DNA from: Sulfitobacter sp. HGT1
Lineage (GTDB): Bacteria; Pseudomonadota; Alphaproteobacteria; Rhodobacterales; Rhodobacteraceae
NCBI RefSeq assembly: GCF_013282155.1
Contig: NZ_BLWI01000008.1
Location: forward strand, 434,001-498,000
DNA: 64,000 nucleotides
Direction of reading: 5' to 3'
The notes beneath the pieces were generated by a model, which saw nothing but the letters and a program-made list of their open reading frames with translations, made no database searches and was not told the origin of the DNA. The position numbers and the translations under genes were made by a program. Positions 54,471 to 62,999 of this stretch are shown in pieces (within the stretch, counting starts at the first letter, position 1; each line of letters starts with the position of its first letter).

Positions 54471-54848
54471 CTACTCCACCACGACCAGATTGGCGAACCC
54501 GGCGGCTTGCAGCGCCTGTGCTACATCCAGCAACCGTTGCAGGCTGGCCCCGTCGGTGCCGCGCAGAATGACGGTGTCGGCGCGGTCCTGGGTCAGCGGG
54601 GTCAGCGCATCGGGCAGGCCCGCAATATCAACGCCCATGCCGTTCAACGTCAGAGCGTCGGGGGCGATGTCGATCAGGCGCGGCGGGCCGGAATAGGCCG
54701 CCCCCGCCCCTGCACCGGACAGGCGCACCGCCGCATCCTGACCGAATTGCGAGGCCAGCATGAAAAACACCAACAGCAAGAACACCACGTCGATCATTGG
54801 CGTTAGGCTTGGCCTGCGGCTGCGGCGTGGGGATGCAAAGGCAAACAT
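54471..54848 (-). CDS. exbD: ExbD/TolR-family protein (first copy)
   Basis: 125 residues with helix LTPMIDVVFLLLVFFMLASQ carrying the conserved proton-binding Asp, then a periplasmic domain (PRLIDIAPDALTLNGM). It works with ExbB as the proton-driven motor for TonB. It overlaps the exbB stop by one base and is 4 bases from the second exbD. Confidence 0.92.
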   Translation of the reverse strand: MFAFASPRRSRRPSLTPMIDVVFLLLVFFMLASQFGQDAAVRLSGAGAGAAYSGPPRLIDIAPDALTLNGMGVDIAGLPDALTPLTQDRADTVILRGTDGASLQRLLDVAQALQAAGFANLVVVE

Positions 54849-55435
54849 CAGCCCGCCTGCCCCCCGGAGGTAAAGATACGTGTGGCGATGTCCTCCATGT
54901 CGCCCTGCACCCGTTCGGCGATGGCTTCGAACCAGCTAAGGGCGACTGCGGCGGGGATCGCCACGCCCATGCCTGCCGCCGTGGTCAAAAGTGCCTCCCA
55001 GATGCCGCCGGCCAGAACCGACGGGTCGGCCTGACCGCCGGTGGTTTCCAGCGCCTGAAACGCGTCAATCATGCCCAAAACGGTGCCCAGCAAGCCGATC
55101 AGCGGCGCGATGGTCACAATCAGTTCAAGCGGGCGCAAGCCGCTGCGCAGTTGCACCAGCACACGGCCCGCAAGGCGCATCACCTCTTCGCGGGCAAGGC
55201 CGTCAGGTAAACGGCGCGCGCCAATCACATCGGCAGCGAAACGGGCGCGCAGCCCTTTGGCGGGCACAGACTGGCCCGCGACAATCGCCTCGGCGCGGGC
55301 ACGAGACCACGCGCCCATCAGCGACAAACGCCACAATTTCCACAAGACGATGGCCAGTACCAGCACGGATAGAACCGCAATCGCCCAAAGCGCCGGACCG
55401 CCGGTGTTCAGGAAAGCGAGCATTTCGGGTGTCAT
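54848..55435 (-). CDS. exbB: MotA/TolQ/ExbB-family proton channel protein
   Basis: 195 residues, three membrane helices: one at the N-terminus (ALWAIAVLSVLVLAIVLWKL), and a pair around ELIVTIAPLIGLLGTVLGMIDAFQAL and GIWEALLTTAAGMGVAIPAAVALSWF, the ExbB/TolQ signature. It forms the pentameric channel of the TonB motor. Its start overlaps the ATPase gene stop by 4 bases, tying the motor to the B12 importer. Confidence 0.93.
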   Translation of the reverse strand: MTPEMLAFLNTGGPALWAIAVLSVLVLAIVLWKLWRLSLMGAWSRARAEAIVAGQSVPAKGLRARFAADVIGARRLPDGLAREEVMRLAGRVLVQLRSGLRPLELIVTIAPLIGLLGTVLGMIDAFQALETTGGQADPSVLAGGIWEALLTTAAGMGVAIPAAVALSWFEAIAERVQGDMEDIATRIFTSGGQAG

Positions 55436-56190
55436 GACAGAACCTCTAGCGGTTGGAAAATGATGCCGTCGGGTGTTTCTTGCAAATAGGCGCTGATGCC
55501 AAAGGCGGCGCGGATCAGATCGGGGGTCAGCACGTCACGCGGCGGTCCATCGGCTGCAATGCCACCGCTGTGCAACATCACGATGCGGGTGCAATGGCGG
55601 GCGGCAAGACCCAGATCATGCAGGGATACCAACACAGATTGCCCCGTCCGGGCAAGGGCCGCAAAGGTTTGCATGGTCGCAATCTGGTGCGCGGGATCAA
55701 GCCCCGCCGTGGGTTCATCCGCCATCAGCAAAGGGGCCTCTTGGGCAAGGCTGCGGGCAATCAGCACGCGCGCCTGTTCGCCCCCCGACAAATGCGTCGC
55801 TGTGCGGTGGCGGTAATCCTCAAGGCCCATGCGGGCGATGGCGCGTTCCACGGCGGCTGTGTCTGCCGCGCTTGGCTTTTGGCCTGCGACCAGATGGGGA
55901 ATGCGGCCAAGGCGGATCAGGGTTTCCACATCCACAGGCCAGGCGATTTCACGCGCTTGCGGCATCCACGCGGCGGCGCGGCCCCGATCCCGCGATGACA
56001 TGGCGGCCAGCGAACTGTGCCCCTGCGACGGGATCAAGCCCAGGCAGGCGCGCATCAGCGTCGTCTTGCCCGCGCCATTCGGGCCGATCAGCCCTACGAT
56101 TTCAGACGGTCCGATCTCGAGGTTGATGCCCTGCAATATCTGTTTGTCCCGGCGTTTCACCGCGAAATCACGCAGGCTGAGCATGGTCAT
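55432..56190 (-). CDS. btuD: ABC transporter ATP-binding protein, FepC/BtuD type
   Basis: 252 residues: Walker A GPNGAGKTTL, Q-loop, signature LSGGEQARVLIARSLAQE, Walker B PLLMADEPTAGLD, H-loop SLHDLGLAARHC. It powers import through the FecCD-type permease encoded upstream. The family also serves heme and siderophores; the cobalamin riboswitch before the operon points to B12. 4-base overlaps at both ends. Confidence 0.93.
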   Translation of the reverse strand: MTMLSLRDFAVKRRDKQILQGINLEIGPSEIVGLIGPNGAGKTTLMRACLGLIPSQGHSSLAAMSSRDRGRAAAWMPQAREIAWPVDVETLIRLGRIPHLVAGQKPSAADTAAVERAIARMGLEDYRHRTATHLSGGEQARVLIARSLAQEAPLLMADEPTAGLDPAHQIATMQTFAALARTGQSVLVSLHDLGLAARHCTRIVMLHSGGIAADGPPRDVLTPDLIRAAFGISAYLQETPDGIIFQPLEVLS

Positions 56191-57170
56191 AGCCCGTCCC
56201 TCCGCGTGCGGTAGATCAGGTGCAGGAACAGCGGTGCCCCGACCAGTGCCGTGACCACCCCCAGCTTGAGGTCGCTTTCAGGCAGCACCACACGCACCAG
56301 TATATCTGCGGCCAGTATCATCGCCGCCCCGCCAAGCCCCGAGGCCCATAGCAAGGCACCGGGCCGTGCACCAACCCAAGGGCGCAGTAAATGCGGCACC
56401 ACAAGACCGACAAACCCGATCGCCCCCGCAACCGCAGTGGACGCCCCCACAACCGCCGCCGTGCCAAAGATCAGTGACAGACGCAGGCGGGTCAGGTTCA
56501 CCCCCATCGCCTCGGCCGCGTCTTCGCCCAAGGTCAGCGCATCCAGCCCGCGCGACAGGGTCGACAGCAGCAGGCTTCCTGTGATGATCAGGGGCAAGGC
56601 GATCCAGACATGGATCATCGATCGATCCGCCAGCGACCCCATCATCCAGAATATTATCTCGCTCGCCGCATAGGGGTTCGGCGACAGGTTCAACACCAGC
56701 GATGTCAGCGCCCCCGCAAAGGCGGAAATCGCGATCCCGGCAAGGATCAGGGTCAGGGACGATCCGCGGGGTCCGGCCAGCACCAAGACCAGCAAGACGC
56801 CCACCAATGCCCCCGCCAGCGCCATCATCGGCAAGGCCAGAACCATCGTCGCCGCAAGCCCGGTCTGGATCGACAAAACCGCCCCCAAAGCCGCAGAGCC
56901 CGACACGCCGATCAGCCCCGGATCAGCCAGGGGGTTGCGCAGATAGCCCTGCATCGCGGCCCCGGCCAGCCCCAAAGCACCGCCGACCAGCACCCCCAGT
57001 ATGGCACGTGGCAAACGGATTTCGCGCATCACCAGCGTCATCGGGCCGTCGTCGCCAAACATCAGGGCGTTCAGACTTTGACCCACGCTCAGCTGTGCCG
57101 GGCCGATCACCAGCGCACCGATGAACAACAGCACCACAATGGTGCACAAGAACAATGCAAGGCGGTTCAT
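56187..57170 (-). CDS. btuC: FecCD-family ABC permease, BtuC type
   Basis: 327 residues, about nine to ten helices. Family segments: MREIRLPRAILGVLVGGALGLAGAAMQG, RNPLADPGLIGVSGSAALGA, GAIGFVGLVVPHLLRPW and LPESDLKLGVVTALVGAPLFL. It forms the inner-membrane channel for vitamin B12 (or a metal chelate). Start ATG 57168-57170 overlaps the stop of the binding-protein gene by 4 bases; the open frame runs 29 codons further upstream inside that gene. Confidence 0.93.
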   Translation of the reverse strand: MNRLALFLCTIVVLLFIGALVIGPAQLSVGQSLNALMFGDDGPMTLVMREIRLPRAILGVLVGGALGLAGAAMQGYLRNPLADPGLIGVSGSAALGAVLSIQTGLAATMVLALPMMALAGALVGVLLVLVLAGPRGSSLTLILAGIAISAFAGALTSLVLNLSPNPYAASEIIFWMMGSLADRSMIHVWIALPLIITGSLLLSTLSRGLDALTLGEDAAEAMGVNLTRLRLSLIFGTAAVVGASTAVAGAIGFVGLVVPHLLRPWVGARPGALLWASGLGGAAMILAADILVRVVLPESDLKLGVVTALVGAPLFLHLIYRTRRDGL

Positions 57171-58051
57171 TCCACCGCTCCTTGGGCTTGAATGCGTATA
57201 CGCAGTTCCGTCATCTTGGCGATGGCGCGCAGGACAAATGGTGTACCACAGACCCAATCGTGATCTGTCAGCCCTGCCCTTTCGCCATTCTTGCGCAGCG
57301 CGGCAACGGCGGGATGGTCCATAATTTCTTCGGCGCGTGATCCGCCCTCATAGGGCAGGCTTTGGATCACGGCATCGGGTTGCGCCATGGCCAGAACCTC
57401 AAGCGGGATGATCCCGCCACCCGCATAGCCCGCCGCAACGGCCGCATTTTTAAACCCCGCCAAGGTCAGGATCTCCCCCGCCATGGACCTATCCCCTGTG
57501 GTATAGCCATTGGCCTGATACACCGCCGCTGTGGGCCGGTTGGAGGGGGTGGCCTGAAACGCGGCAAGTGCGGTTTGATACTCGGCCACCAGTGCCGCCG
57601 CCTTGTCTTGCTGGCCCAAGATCTCGCCCATATGGGTCAGTTGGTCGGGGATGGTGGACAGACTGTTGCTGATCTCAAAGGTCTCGACCCTGATGCCAAG
57701 CCGTTCCAACATCCGCACGGTGGCGCGCGCACTATAGGGGCTGGTCAGCACCAGATCGGGCTGCATCAGATAGATTTCTTCGGCGCGTCCGTGGTTGGTG
57801 ATGTACTGGTCCGCCTGCACCACCATAGCAGAGCTGCGCGGATCACTGGCAAGTTGTGAGACAGACAAGAGCTGCCCCTCGCCTGCGATCAGCATTGCCA
57901 GCTGGTCGGTGCACAGGTTCATCGACACGACCCTTTGCGGCGCGTCTGAGGACACGACCCTTTGCGGCGCGGCTTGGGCAAAGCAAACAGCGGGCGCGCA
58001 AAACAGCGCACCCGCAAGCCACATGGCGTGGATGGGTTTAGAAGTTCGCAC
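57167..58051 (-). CDS. btuF: Periplasmic vitamin B12/metal-chelate binding protein, BtuF type
   Basis: About 294 residues, class III binding protein with two lobes: QRVVSMNLCTDQLAMLIAGEGQLLSVS, EEIYLMQPDLVLTSPYSARATVRMLERLGIRV, and PTAAVYQANGYTTG. I chose GTG 58049-58051 because it gives a proper signal peptide (MRTSKPIHAMWLAGALFCAPAVCFA); it overlaps the receptor gene by 14 bases. ATG 58022-58024 is the alternative. A 27-base in-frame tandem duplication gives QRVVSSDAPQRVVS at the mature N-terminus. B12 as ligand follows from the riboswitch. Confidence 0.9.
   Translation of the reverse strand: MRTSKPIHAMWLAGALFCAPAVCFAQAAPQRVVSSDAPQRVVSMNLCTDQLAMLIAGEGQLLSVSQLASDPRSSAMVVQADQYITNHGRAEEIYLMQPDLVLTSPYSARATVRMLERLGIRVETFEISNSLSTIPDQLTHMGEILGQQDKAAALVAEYQTALAAFQATPSNRPTAAVYQANGYTTGDRSMAGEILTLAGFKNAAVAAGYAGGGIIPLEVLAMAQPDAVIQSLPYEGGSRAEEIMDHPAVAALRKNGERAGLTDHDWVCGTPFVLRAIAKMTELRIRIQAQGAVE
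57924..57971. repeat. In-frame tandem duplication inside btuF
   Basis: The 21 bases GACACGACC...GCGCG at 57924-57944 recur exactly at 57951-57971, with a 6-base spacer (27-base unit). This adds nine residues before the family's conserved first strand. Confidence 0.8.
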
Positions 58052-59903
58052 GGACACCGATATAGGCCGCGCGGCCCCGGCTGGCATAGCCCCAGACGTC
58101 AACTGCATCATCGTCAAACAGGTTGGTAATCCGCCCTGTCAGCGTCACGCGGTCATTCAGGTCGTAATCGGCGGCCACATCAACCGTGGTATAGGACGGC
58201 AGTTTGATCGTCGAATAGGTCCCAAAGAACTGCGTGTCATAATTTGCCGACACGTGGCGCAGGTCTGCGGAAACCGACCCACGGCCGCCAAAGGTTTCAA
58301 CTGTGGCACCAAGGGTGAATTCGTGACGCGGACGGCGGATTTCCACGCTGCCATTGGGGTTCTTCGCATCCAGATAGGTATAGGACATGCGCAGCGAAAC
58401 GGTGTCGGTCGCCTGCATGTTGCCCGAAATCTCAACACCTTCGCGGGTGCTTTCACCGGCCTGGTTCTCGTAGGTGAATGCACCACCACCAAGCGAGAGG
58501 GAAGAAATCTCGTCTGTCAGCTTTTCGTTGAAATACGTCACATCAATCGTGCCGCGCCCCTCAAACACCGGGAATTCGGCCCCGATATCAAAGCTCTTGT
58601 TTTCTTCCGGACGCAGGTTTGGGTTGCCGGTATAGCCAAATGCATTGGCAAAAAGCTCGAAATACGAGGGGTTCACAACGCCCGTACCAGCCGATGCGTG
58701 CAAACGGATGCCCGATCCAGCCAAGGTATAGCCCAGACCAACATTCCACGTCGTGGCGTTCTCGAAAACATCGTTGTCGTCGAAACGTGCACCGGCTTGC
58801 AGATCAACACCGTTGCTGAACGCACCGCGATATTCCAAGGCAATGGATTGGGCCGCGCGGTTATAGGCCGGGTTACTGTCGCTGGTATCGCTTTGACGCT
58901 CGACAAGCAGGTTCAGCAGGTGATCGGTTTCAGCAACACTGCGCCCGTCCAACCCATAGCTCAGGCGGTATTTCAGCGCTTCACTCTCGGTCTGCCCCAA
59001 AGGTGCCCCGTTAGAGCTTTGGCGGTTGCGGGTGGTCTCATAAGCCAGACGGTGCGTCAAACGCCCGCCCATCATCATGTATTCGGCATAAACCTGCGCT
59101 GTCAGTTCCTTGCGGTCGGCATATTGCGACGGATCGTCAACAACATAGCTGGCCGGATCGGTCGCCACGAAAGAGGTGGAATCAAAATCGTAGTTTTCAT
59201 CGGATGTGCGCAGAACGAAGCCCAGTTTCAGATCATCCGTCACCAGATAATCGCCGCTCAGGATCGCTGTGTTACGCTCTAGCCCGTCTTTTTCGCCGCC
59301 ATCACCAGACTGGTCATAGCCGGCGTCATTGGTATGCGCCAAGGACAGCGACACACCGCCCCGTTCGTTGCGGCGCGCGATAAACGCGGTGGCGATTGTC
59401 GCAGAGCCGACTTCGAGGCTGGTGGAATAGGTTTCGCCCAGATCGCCCTTGCGGGTGATGATGTTGATCACACCCGAAGACGCGTTCGACCCGTAATACA
59501 CAGACTGGGGGCCGCGCAGGACTTCGATGCGTTCGATGTTGGCGGTCTCAAGCCCGCTGAACACATATTCGCCGTCGCCACCGGCGGCTTCGACACCGTC
59601 GATCAGCACCAATGTGTGGTTTGCTTCGCCGCCACGGATGCGCACTTGGGTAAAGTTGCTGCTAACACCGCTGACCTGAACACCGGGCAGGCTGCGCAGG
59701 GCGTCTGCGACATTGGTGATGCCGCGGTCTTCGATGTCTTGTGCGGTGATGACAGTTGCGGCGCGGCCATAGGCGTTGGCGGCGATGGGCGACAGGCCGC
59801 CCGACACGATGATCTCGTCCAGTGCCAGTGTTTCCTGTGCAACAGCGGCCGAGGTGCAAAGCGCGATAAGCGCGGCGGATGAAAGTAGGGATGTTCTAAA
59901 CAT
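58038..59903 (-). CDS. btuB: TonB-dependent outer-membrane receptor, BtuB type
   Basis: 621 residues. Signal peptide (ends VAQ), a TonB box-like ETLALDEIIVSG, a plug domain (RSLPGVQVSGVSSNFTQVRIRGGEANHTLVLIDGVEA; IERIEVLRGPQSVYYGSNASSGVINIIT), then a 22-strand barrel ending in GRAAYIGVRANF with the outer-membrane C-terminal Phe. It imports cobalamin across the outer membrane, driven by the TonB-ExbBD encoded in the same operon. AAAGGGAC is the ribosome site and lies in a hairpin (59908-59968). First gene behind the cobalamin riboswitch. Confidence 0.94.
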   Translation of the reverse strand: MFRTSLLSSAALIALCTSAAVAQETLALDEIIVSGGLSPIAANAYGRAATVITAQDIEDRGITNVADALRSLPGVQVSGVSSNFTQVRIRGGEANHTLVLIDGVEAAGGDGEYVFSGLETANIERIEVLRGPQSVYYGSNASSGVINIITRKGDLGETYSTSLEVGSATIATAFIARRNERGGVSLSLAHTNDAGYDQSGDGGEKDGLERNTAILSGDYLVTDDLKLGFVLRTSDENYDFDSTSFVATDPASYVVDDPSQYADRKELTAQVYAEYMMMGGRLTHRLAYETTRNRQSSNGAPLGQTESEALKYRLSYGLDGRSVAETDHLLNLLVERQSDTSDSNPAYNRAAQSIALEYRGAFSNGVDLQAGARFDDNDVFENATTWNVGLGYTLAGSGIRLHASAGTGVVNPSYFELFANAFGYTGNPNLRPEENKSFDIGAEFPVFEGRGTIDVTYFNEKLTDEISSLSLGGGAFTYENQAGESTREGVEISGNMQATDTVSLRMSYTYLDAKNPNGSVEIRRPRHEFTLGATVETFGGRGSVSADLRHVSANYDTQFFGTYSTIKLPSYTTVDVAADYDLNDRVTLTGRITNLFDDDAVDVWGYASRGRAAYIGVRANF

Positions 59904-59907
59904 CTTA

Positions 59908-59968
59908 AGTCCCTTTGGTAACGACCGGCAATCGGTCGTTTGACGTCGTAAATGTCAGTAAAGGGACT
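59908..59968 (-). promoter_or_regulatory. Ribosome-site-masking hairpin before btuB
   Basis: The btuB Shine-Dalgarno sequence AAAGGGACT (plus 59908-59916) is the exact complement of AGTCCCTTT on the same RNA (plus 59960-59968). Within this 9-bp stem lies a second stem ACGACCG/CGGTCGT. Closed, it hides the ribosome site, so it is the likely switch arm of the riboswitch. Confidence 0.6.
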
Positions 59969-60054
59969 GGATTGCCCCCCGCAGACGGTGAAGCCACCAC
60001 AGCGGAGAATCCGCAGCCAAAGCGCCCCTCGCGCCCTTAGCAGGGTGATCACCT

Positions 60055-60221
60055 TGGCAGGTCTCCTGACTTGCGGGTCAAAGCTGAACCGGACCTTCCC
60101 ATCATGACAGACATGACAGTGGCCTTTGCCGGTATCGCTCGCCGCTTACAGTTGCGGGGGCAGTCGTGGAATGGGCAGGTGCCGCACCACGTTCCCTTTT
60201 AACCGAACGACAGAACCGTCC
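60055..60221 (-). promoter_or_regulatory. Cobalamin riboswitch
   Basis: Minus strand carries, in order, TTAAAAGGGAA, GGTGCGGCACCTGCCC, GCCCCCGCAACTGTAAGCGG (60142-60161), CCACTG, GGGAAGG (60094-60100) and the B12 box AGTCAGGAGACCTGCC (60057-60072). These are the conserved elements of the adenosylcobalamin-class aptamer in the right order and spacing. Bound cobalamin turns down the eight-gene uptake operon that follows. The remaining sequence from 59904 to 60286 holds the ribosome-site hairpin and the promoter; no gene. Confidence 0.95.
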
Positions 60222-60238
60222 GGACCAAAGTGAGTCCG

Positions 60239-60267
60239 TTGCTACAACCGGTCGCACCGTTTGTGAA
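60239..60267 (-). promoter_or_regulatory. Candidate promoter of the B12 operon
   Basis: Minus strand TTCACA (60262-60267; five of six to TTGACA), 17-base spacer, TAGCAA (60239-60244). It lies directly upstream of the riboswitch and 20 bases past the aldehyde dehydrogenase stop. Confidence 0.45.
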
Positions 60268-60286
60268 GACGATTCTTAACTTTTCG

Positions 60287-61741
60287 CTAGCCGTGGAACG
60301 CCGCAACCGTCTTGAGGGTCGAGAACCCGTAAAGCGCCTCAAAGCCCTTTTCGCGGCCATGTCCGGACAGGCCAACACCCCCGAAAGGCAGTTCAACCCC
60401 GCCCCCCGCGCCGTAGTTATTCAGGAACACCTGACCCGCGCGCAGCTGTTTGGCCAGCCGCATCTGCCGCGCCCCGTTTTGCGACCACACGGCGGCGACC
60501 AATCCAAAGTCGGTGCCATTGGCGATTTGCACGGCCTCTTCCTCGGTATCAAAGGGGATGATGACCTGCACGGGGCCGAATATTTCCTCTTGGGCCAGCA
60601 CATGATCGGGGGCGACACCGGCGAATAATGTCGGCGCGACATAGGCCCCGTTTTCAGGCGCATCCGCCACGATCAGGCCACGGCCGACGACCTCCAAACC
60701 GTCGCCCTTGGCCAGATACCCTTCGACGATGGCCTTTTGGCGCGACGAAATCAGCGGCCCGACATCCAGATCGGCCATGGCCGGGCCTACCCGAAAGACA
60801 TCATACCGCGCGCCCATCTGTGCCACCACGCGGTCATAGACACCGCGCTGCACCAATATCCTGGAGGCCGCCGAACAGGTCTGGCCCGCATTCTGGATGC
60901 CCGCATTGACCAGAAACGGCAGTGCTGCATCGATATCGGCATCGTCAAACACCAGCTGCGGCGACTTGCCCCCCAGTTCAAGCGTGACAGGCACGACATT
61001 ACGGGCGGTGGTTTCCTGGATCAGCTTTCCGACCCCGACAGAGCCGGTAAACGACAGATGATGCACGCCGGAATGCCGCGTCAGCGCCGCCCCCGCTTCG
61101 GCCCCCAAGCCCGGCACCACATTCAGCGCACCGGCGGGCAGGCCTGCCGCATGGGCGATCTGCGCAAAGGCAAGGGCTGTGAGACAGGCTTCCTCGGCGG
61201 GCTTGAGCACCGTGGCGTTGCCCATCGCAAGGGCCGCCCCGACAGAACGCCCGATGATCTGCATAGGATAATTCCAAGGGATAATATGCCCCGTCACCCC
61301 ATGCGGTTCGCGCAAGGTATAGACGGTATAGCCGTCCAGATACGGGATCGTTTCGCCGTGCAGCTTGTCACAGGCACCGCCGTAAAACTCCATATAGCGC
61401 GCCAGCGCCAGCACATCTGCACGGGCCTGTTTCAACGGCTTGCCCACATCCAGCGCCTCGAGGCGGGTCAGTTCGTCGATATTGTCCAGAACCCCCTGCC
61501 CGATCCGCGCCAGCACCCGCCCGCGTTCGGCTGCGGTGGCGCGGCCCCAGTCGCCGCGCAACGCCGCATGGGCAGCCTGCACCGCGCGATCAATGTCTGT
61601 GTCCGATCCGCGCGCAATGTCACACAGGCGCGATCCATCCGACGGGTTCACCAGCGTCACACGCGCCGACGTGGCAGAGGGCACCCAAGCCCCCCCTATA
61701 AAGCAAAGGGACGGGTCCAGACCTAGGGGCGTGACGGGCAT
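60287..61741 (-). CDS. NAD(P)-dependent aldehyde dehydrogenase
   Basis: 484 residues: the cofactor-binding segment IIPWNYPMQIIGRSVGAALAMGNATVLKPAE, the Rossmann loop FTGSVGVGKLI, the general base in VTLELGGKSPQ and the nucleophilic Cys in NAGQTCSAASR. It oxidises an aldehyde to an acid. The likeness is to betaine-aldehyde/gamma-aminobutyraldehyde types, but substrate is not decided by context. It is on the same strand as the B12 operon but separated by that operon's own promoter. Confidence 0.93.
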   Translation of the reverse strand: MPVTPLGLDPSLCFIGGAWVPSATSARVTLVNPSDGSRLCDIARGSDTDIDRAVQAAHAALRGDWGRATAAERGRVLARIGQGVLDNIDELTRLEALDVGKPLKQARADVLALARYMEFYGGACDKLHGETIPYLDGYTVYTLREPHGVTGHIIPWNYPMQIIGRSVGAALAMGNATVLKPAEEACLTALAFAQIAHAAGLPAGALNVVPGLGAEAGAALTRHSGVHHLSFTGSVGVGKLIQETTARNVVPVTLELGGKSPQLVFDDADIDAALPFLVNAGIQNAGQTCSAASRILVQRGVYDRVVAQMGARYDVFRVGPAMADLDVGPLISSRQKAIVEGYLAKGDGLEVVGRGLIVADAPENGAYVAPTLFAGVAPDHVLAQEEIFGPVQVIIPFDTEEEAVQIANGTDFGLVAAVWSQNGARQMRLAKQLRAGQVFLNNYGAGGGVELPFGGVGLSGHGREKGFEALYGFSTLKTVAAFHG

Positions 61742-61886
61742 TTTGGTTTCTCCGTATCAGACATTCCCCCACATCAGCACAGATCCGCCCCCTTCGCGAG
61801 CGGTATTGCCGCGACATGCAACAATCGTGTGCTTGGCCGTGAACCTTTTGCCCGGTTGCGGCGTTTGATCCGTAACCCCTGACGCA

Positions 61887-62999
61887 TTGGACATTCCTGT
61901 GGAACACATTCCCTCGATCCGGCGCTCTTTGCAAATGCTGGTGCTGATATCGCTTTTTGTCACAGCCTATTTTGCCAAAGACCTTATCTTGCCGATTTTG
62001 CTGGGCTTTTTGCTTGCCCTGACCCTAAGCCCCGTTGGCCGTGGCTTGTACCGTATTGGCGTGCCACATGTCGTTTCCGCCTTTATTCTCGTGTCGGCCA
62101 CCGCGCTGCTGATCCTGTCGGTGGTGGTGCTCTCCGCCGGGACGGTTGCCCTTTGGAGCGACGAAATCCCGCAAATGGGCCGGGAAATCGAACAAAAGCT
62201 CAGCAGCCTTAGTCAAGCGGTCGAAACCATGCGCAGCGCCAGCGAGGAAGTCGACAAGATCAGCAATGGCGGAGTCGACAACAGCAACGAAGTCGTCGTG
62301 CGCCAACCCGGATTGCTGGACACGGCGCTGGATACGGTCAGCACCACAGGCGCGTCGCTGGCGGTTATCCTGATCCTCGCGCTGTTCTTGTTGTCATCAG
62401 GAGAGATGTTCTACCTCAAGCTGGTGCAGTCCATGCCCACCATGACAGGCAAGAAACGTGCACTGCAGACCGTCTATGATGTGGAAAAACGGGTGTCGCG
62501 GTATCTGCTGACCATCGCGTCGATCAACGCGGGGCTTGGTATTTGCGTCGGGCTGTATCTGACGGCACTGGGCCTGCCTTCGGCCTATATCTGGGGGATT
62601 GCCGCGTTCATGCTGAATTTCCTGCCCTATATCGGCGGGTTCGGTGGCGTTATCTTGGTCGCGGGTTTTTCAATCGTGACCTTCGACAGCCTTGGCTATG
62701 CCTTGCTGGCCCCCTTGGGCTATCTCACGCTGACCATGCTTGAGGGGCAGATCGTCACGCCATGGCTGGTCGGTCGCCGCCTTGAGATGAACACGGTCGC
62801 CGTGTTTCTGACCGTGGTGTTCTGGGGCTGGCTTTGGGGAATTGCAGGTGCCTTGGTTGCGGTGCCTTTCCTCGTTGTCTTCAAGGTCATCTGCGAGAAT
62901 TTTGAGCCCCTGCATACCATCGGGAATTTCCTGTCCGCAGAACAGGTCAAACCCGAGGATAGCAGGGAACAACAACGCGCTGATCTAGCTGGCCAGTGA
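61887..62999 (+). CDS. AI-2E family (PerM-like) transporter
   Basis: 370 residues, seven to eight membrane helices. SLFVTAYFAKDLILPILLGFLLALTLSPVGRGL at the N-terminus, a central coil (REIEQKLSSLSQAVETMRSASEEVDKI), and the family segment GLYLTALGLPSAYIWGIAAFMLNFLPYIGGFGG followed by LEGQIVTPWLVGRRLEMNTVAVFLTVVFWGWLWG. Despite the name, most members have no proven link with autoinducer 2; some move sodium or other small ions. Start is uncertain: TTG 61887 or GTG 61899, neither with a ribosome site. Its 3' end overlaps the convergent TRAP gene by 15 bases. Confidence 0.88.
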   Translation: MDIPVEHIPSIRRSLQMLVLISLFVTAYFAKDLILPILLGFLLALTLSPVGRGLYRIGVPHVVSAFILVSATALLILSVVVLSAGTVALWSDEIPQMGREIEQKLSSLSQAVETMRSASEEVDKISNGGVDNSNEVVVRQPGLLDTALDTVSTTGASLAVILILALFLLSSGEMFYLKLVQSMPTMTGKKRALQTVYDVEKRVSRYLLTIASINAGLGICVGLYLTALGLPSAYIWGIAAFMLNFLPYIGGFGGVILVAGFSIVTFDSLGYALLAPLGYLTLTMLEGQIVTPWLVGRRLEMNTVAVFLTVVFWGWLWGIAGALVAVPFLVVFKVICENFEPLHTIGNFLSAEQVKPEDSREQQRADLAGQ

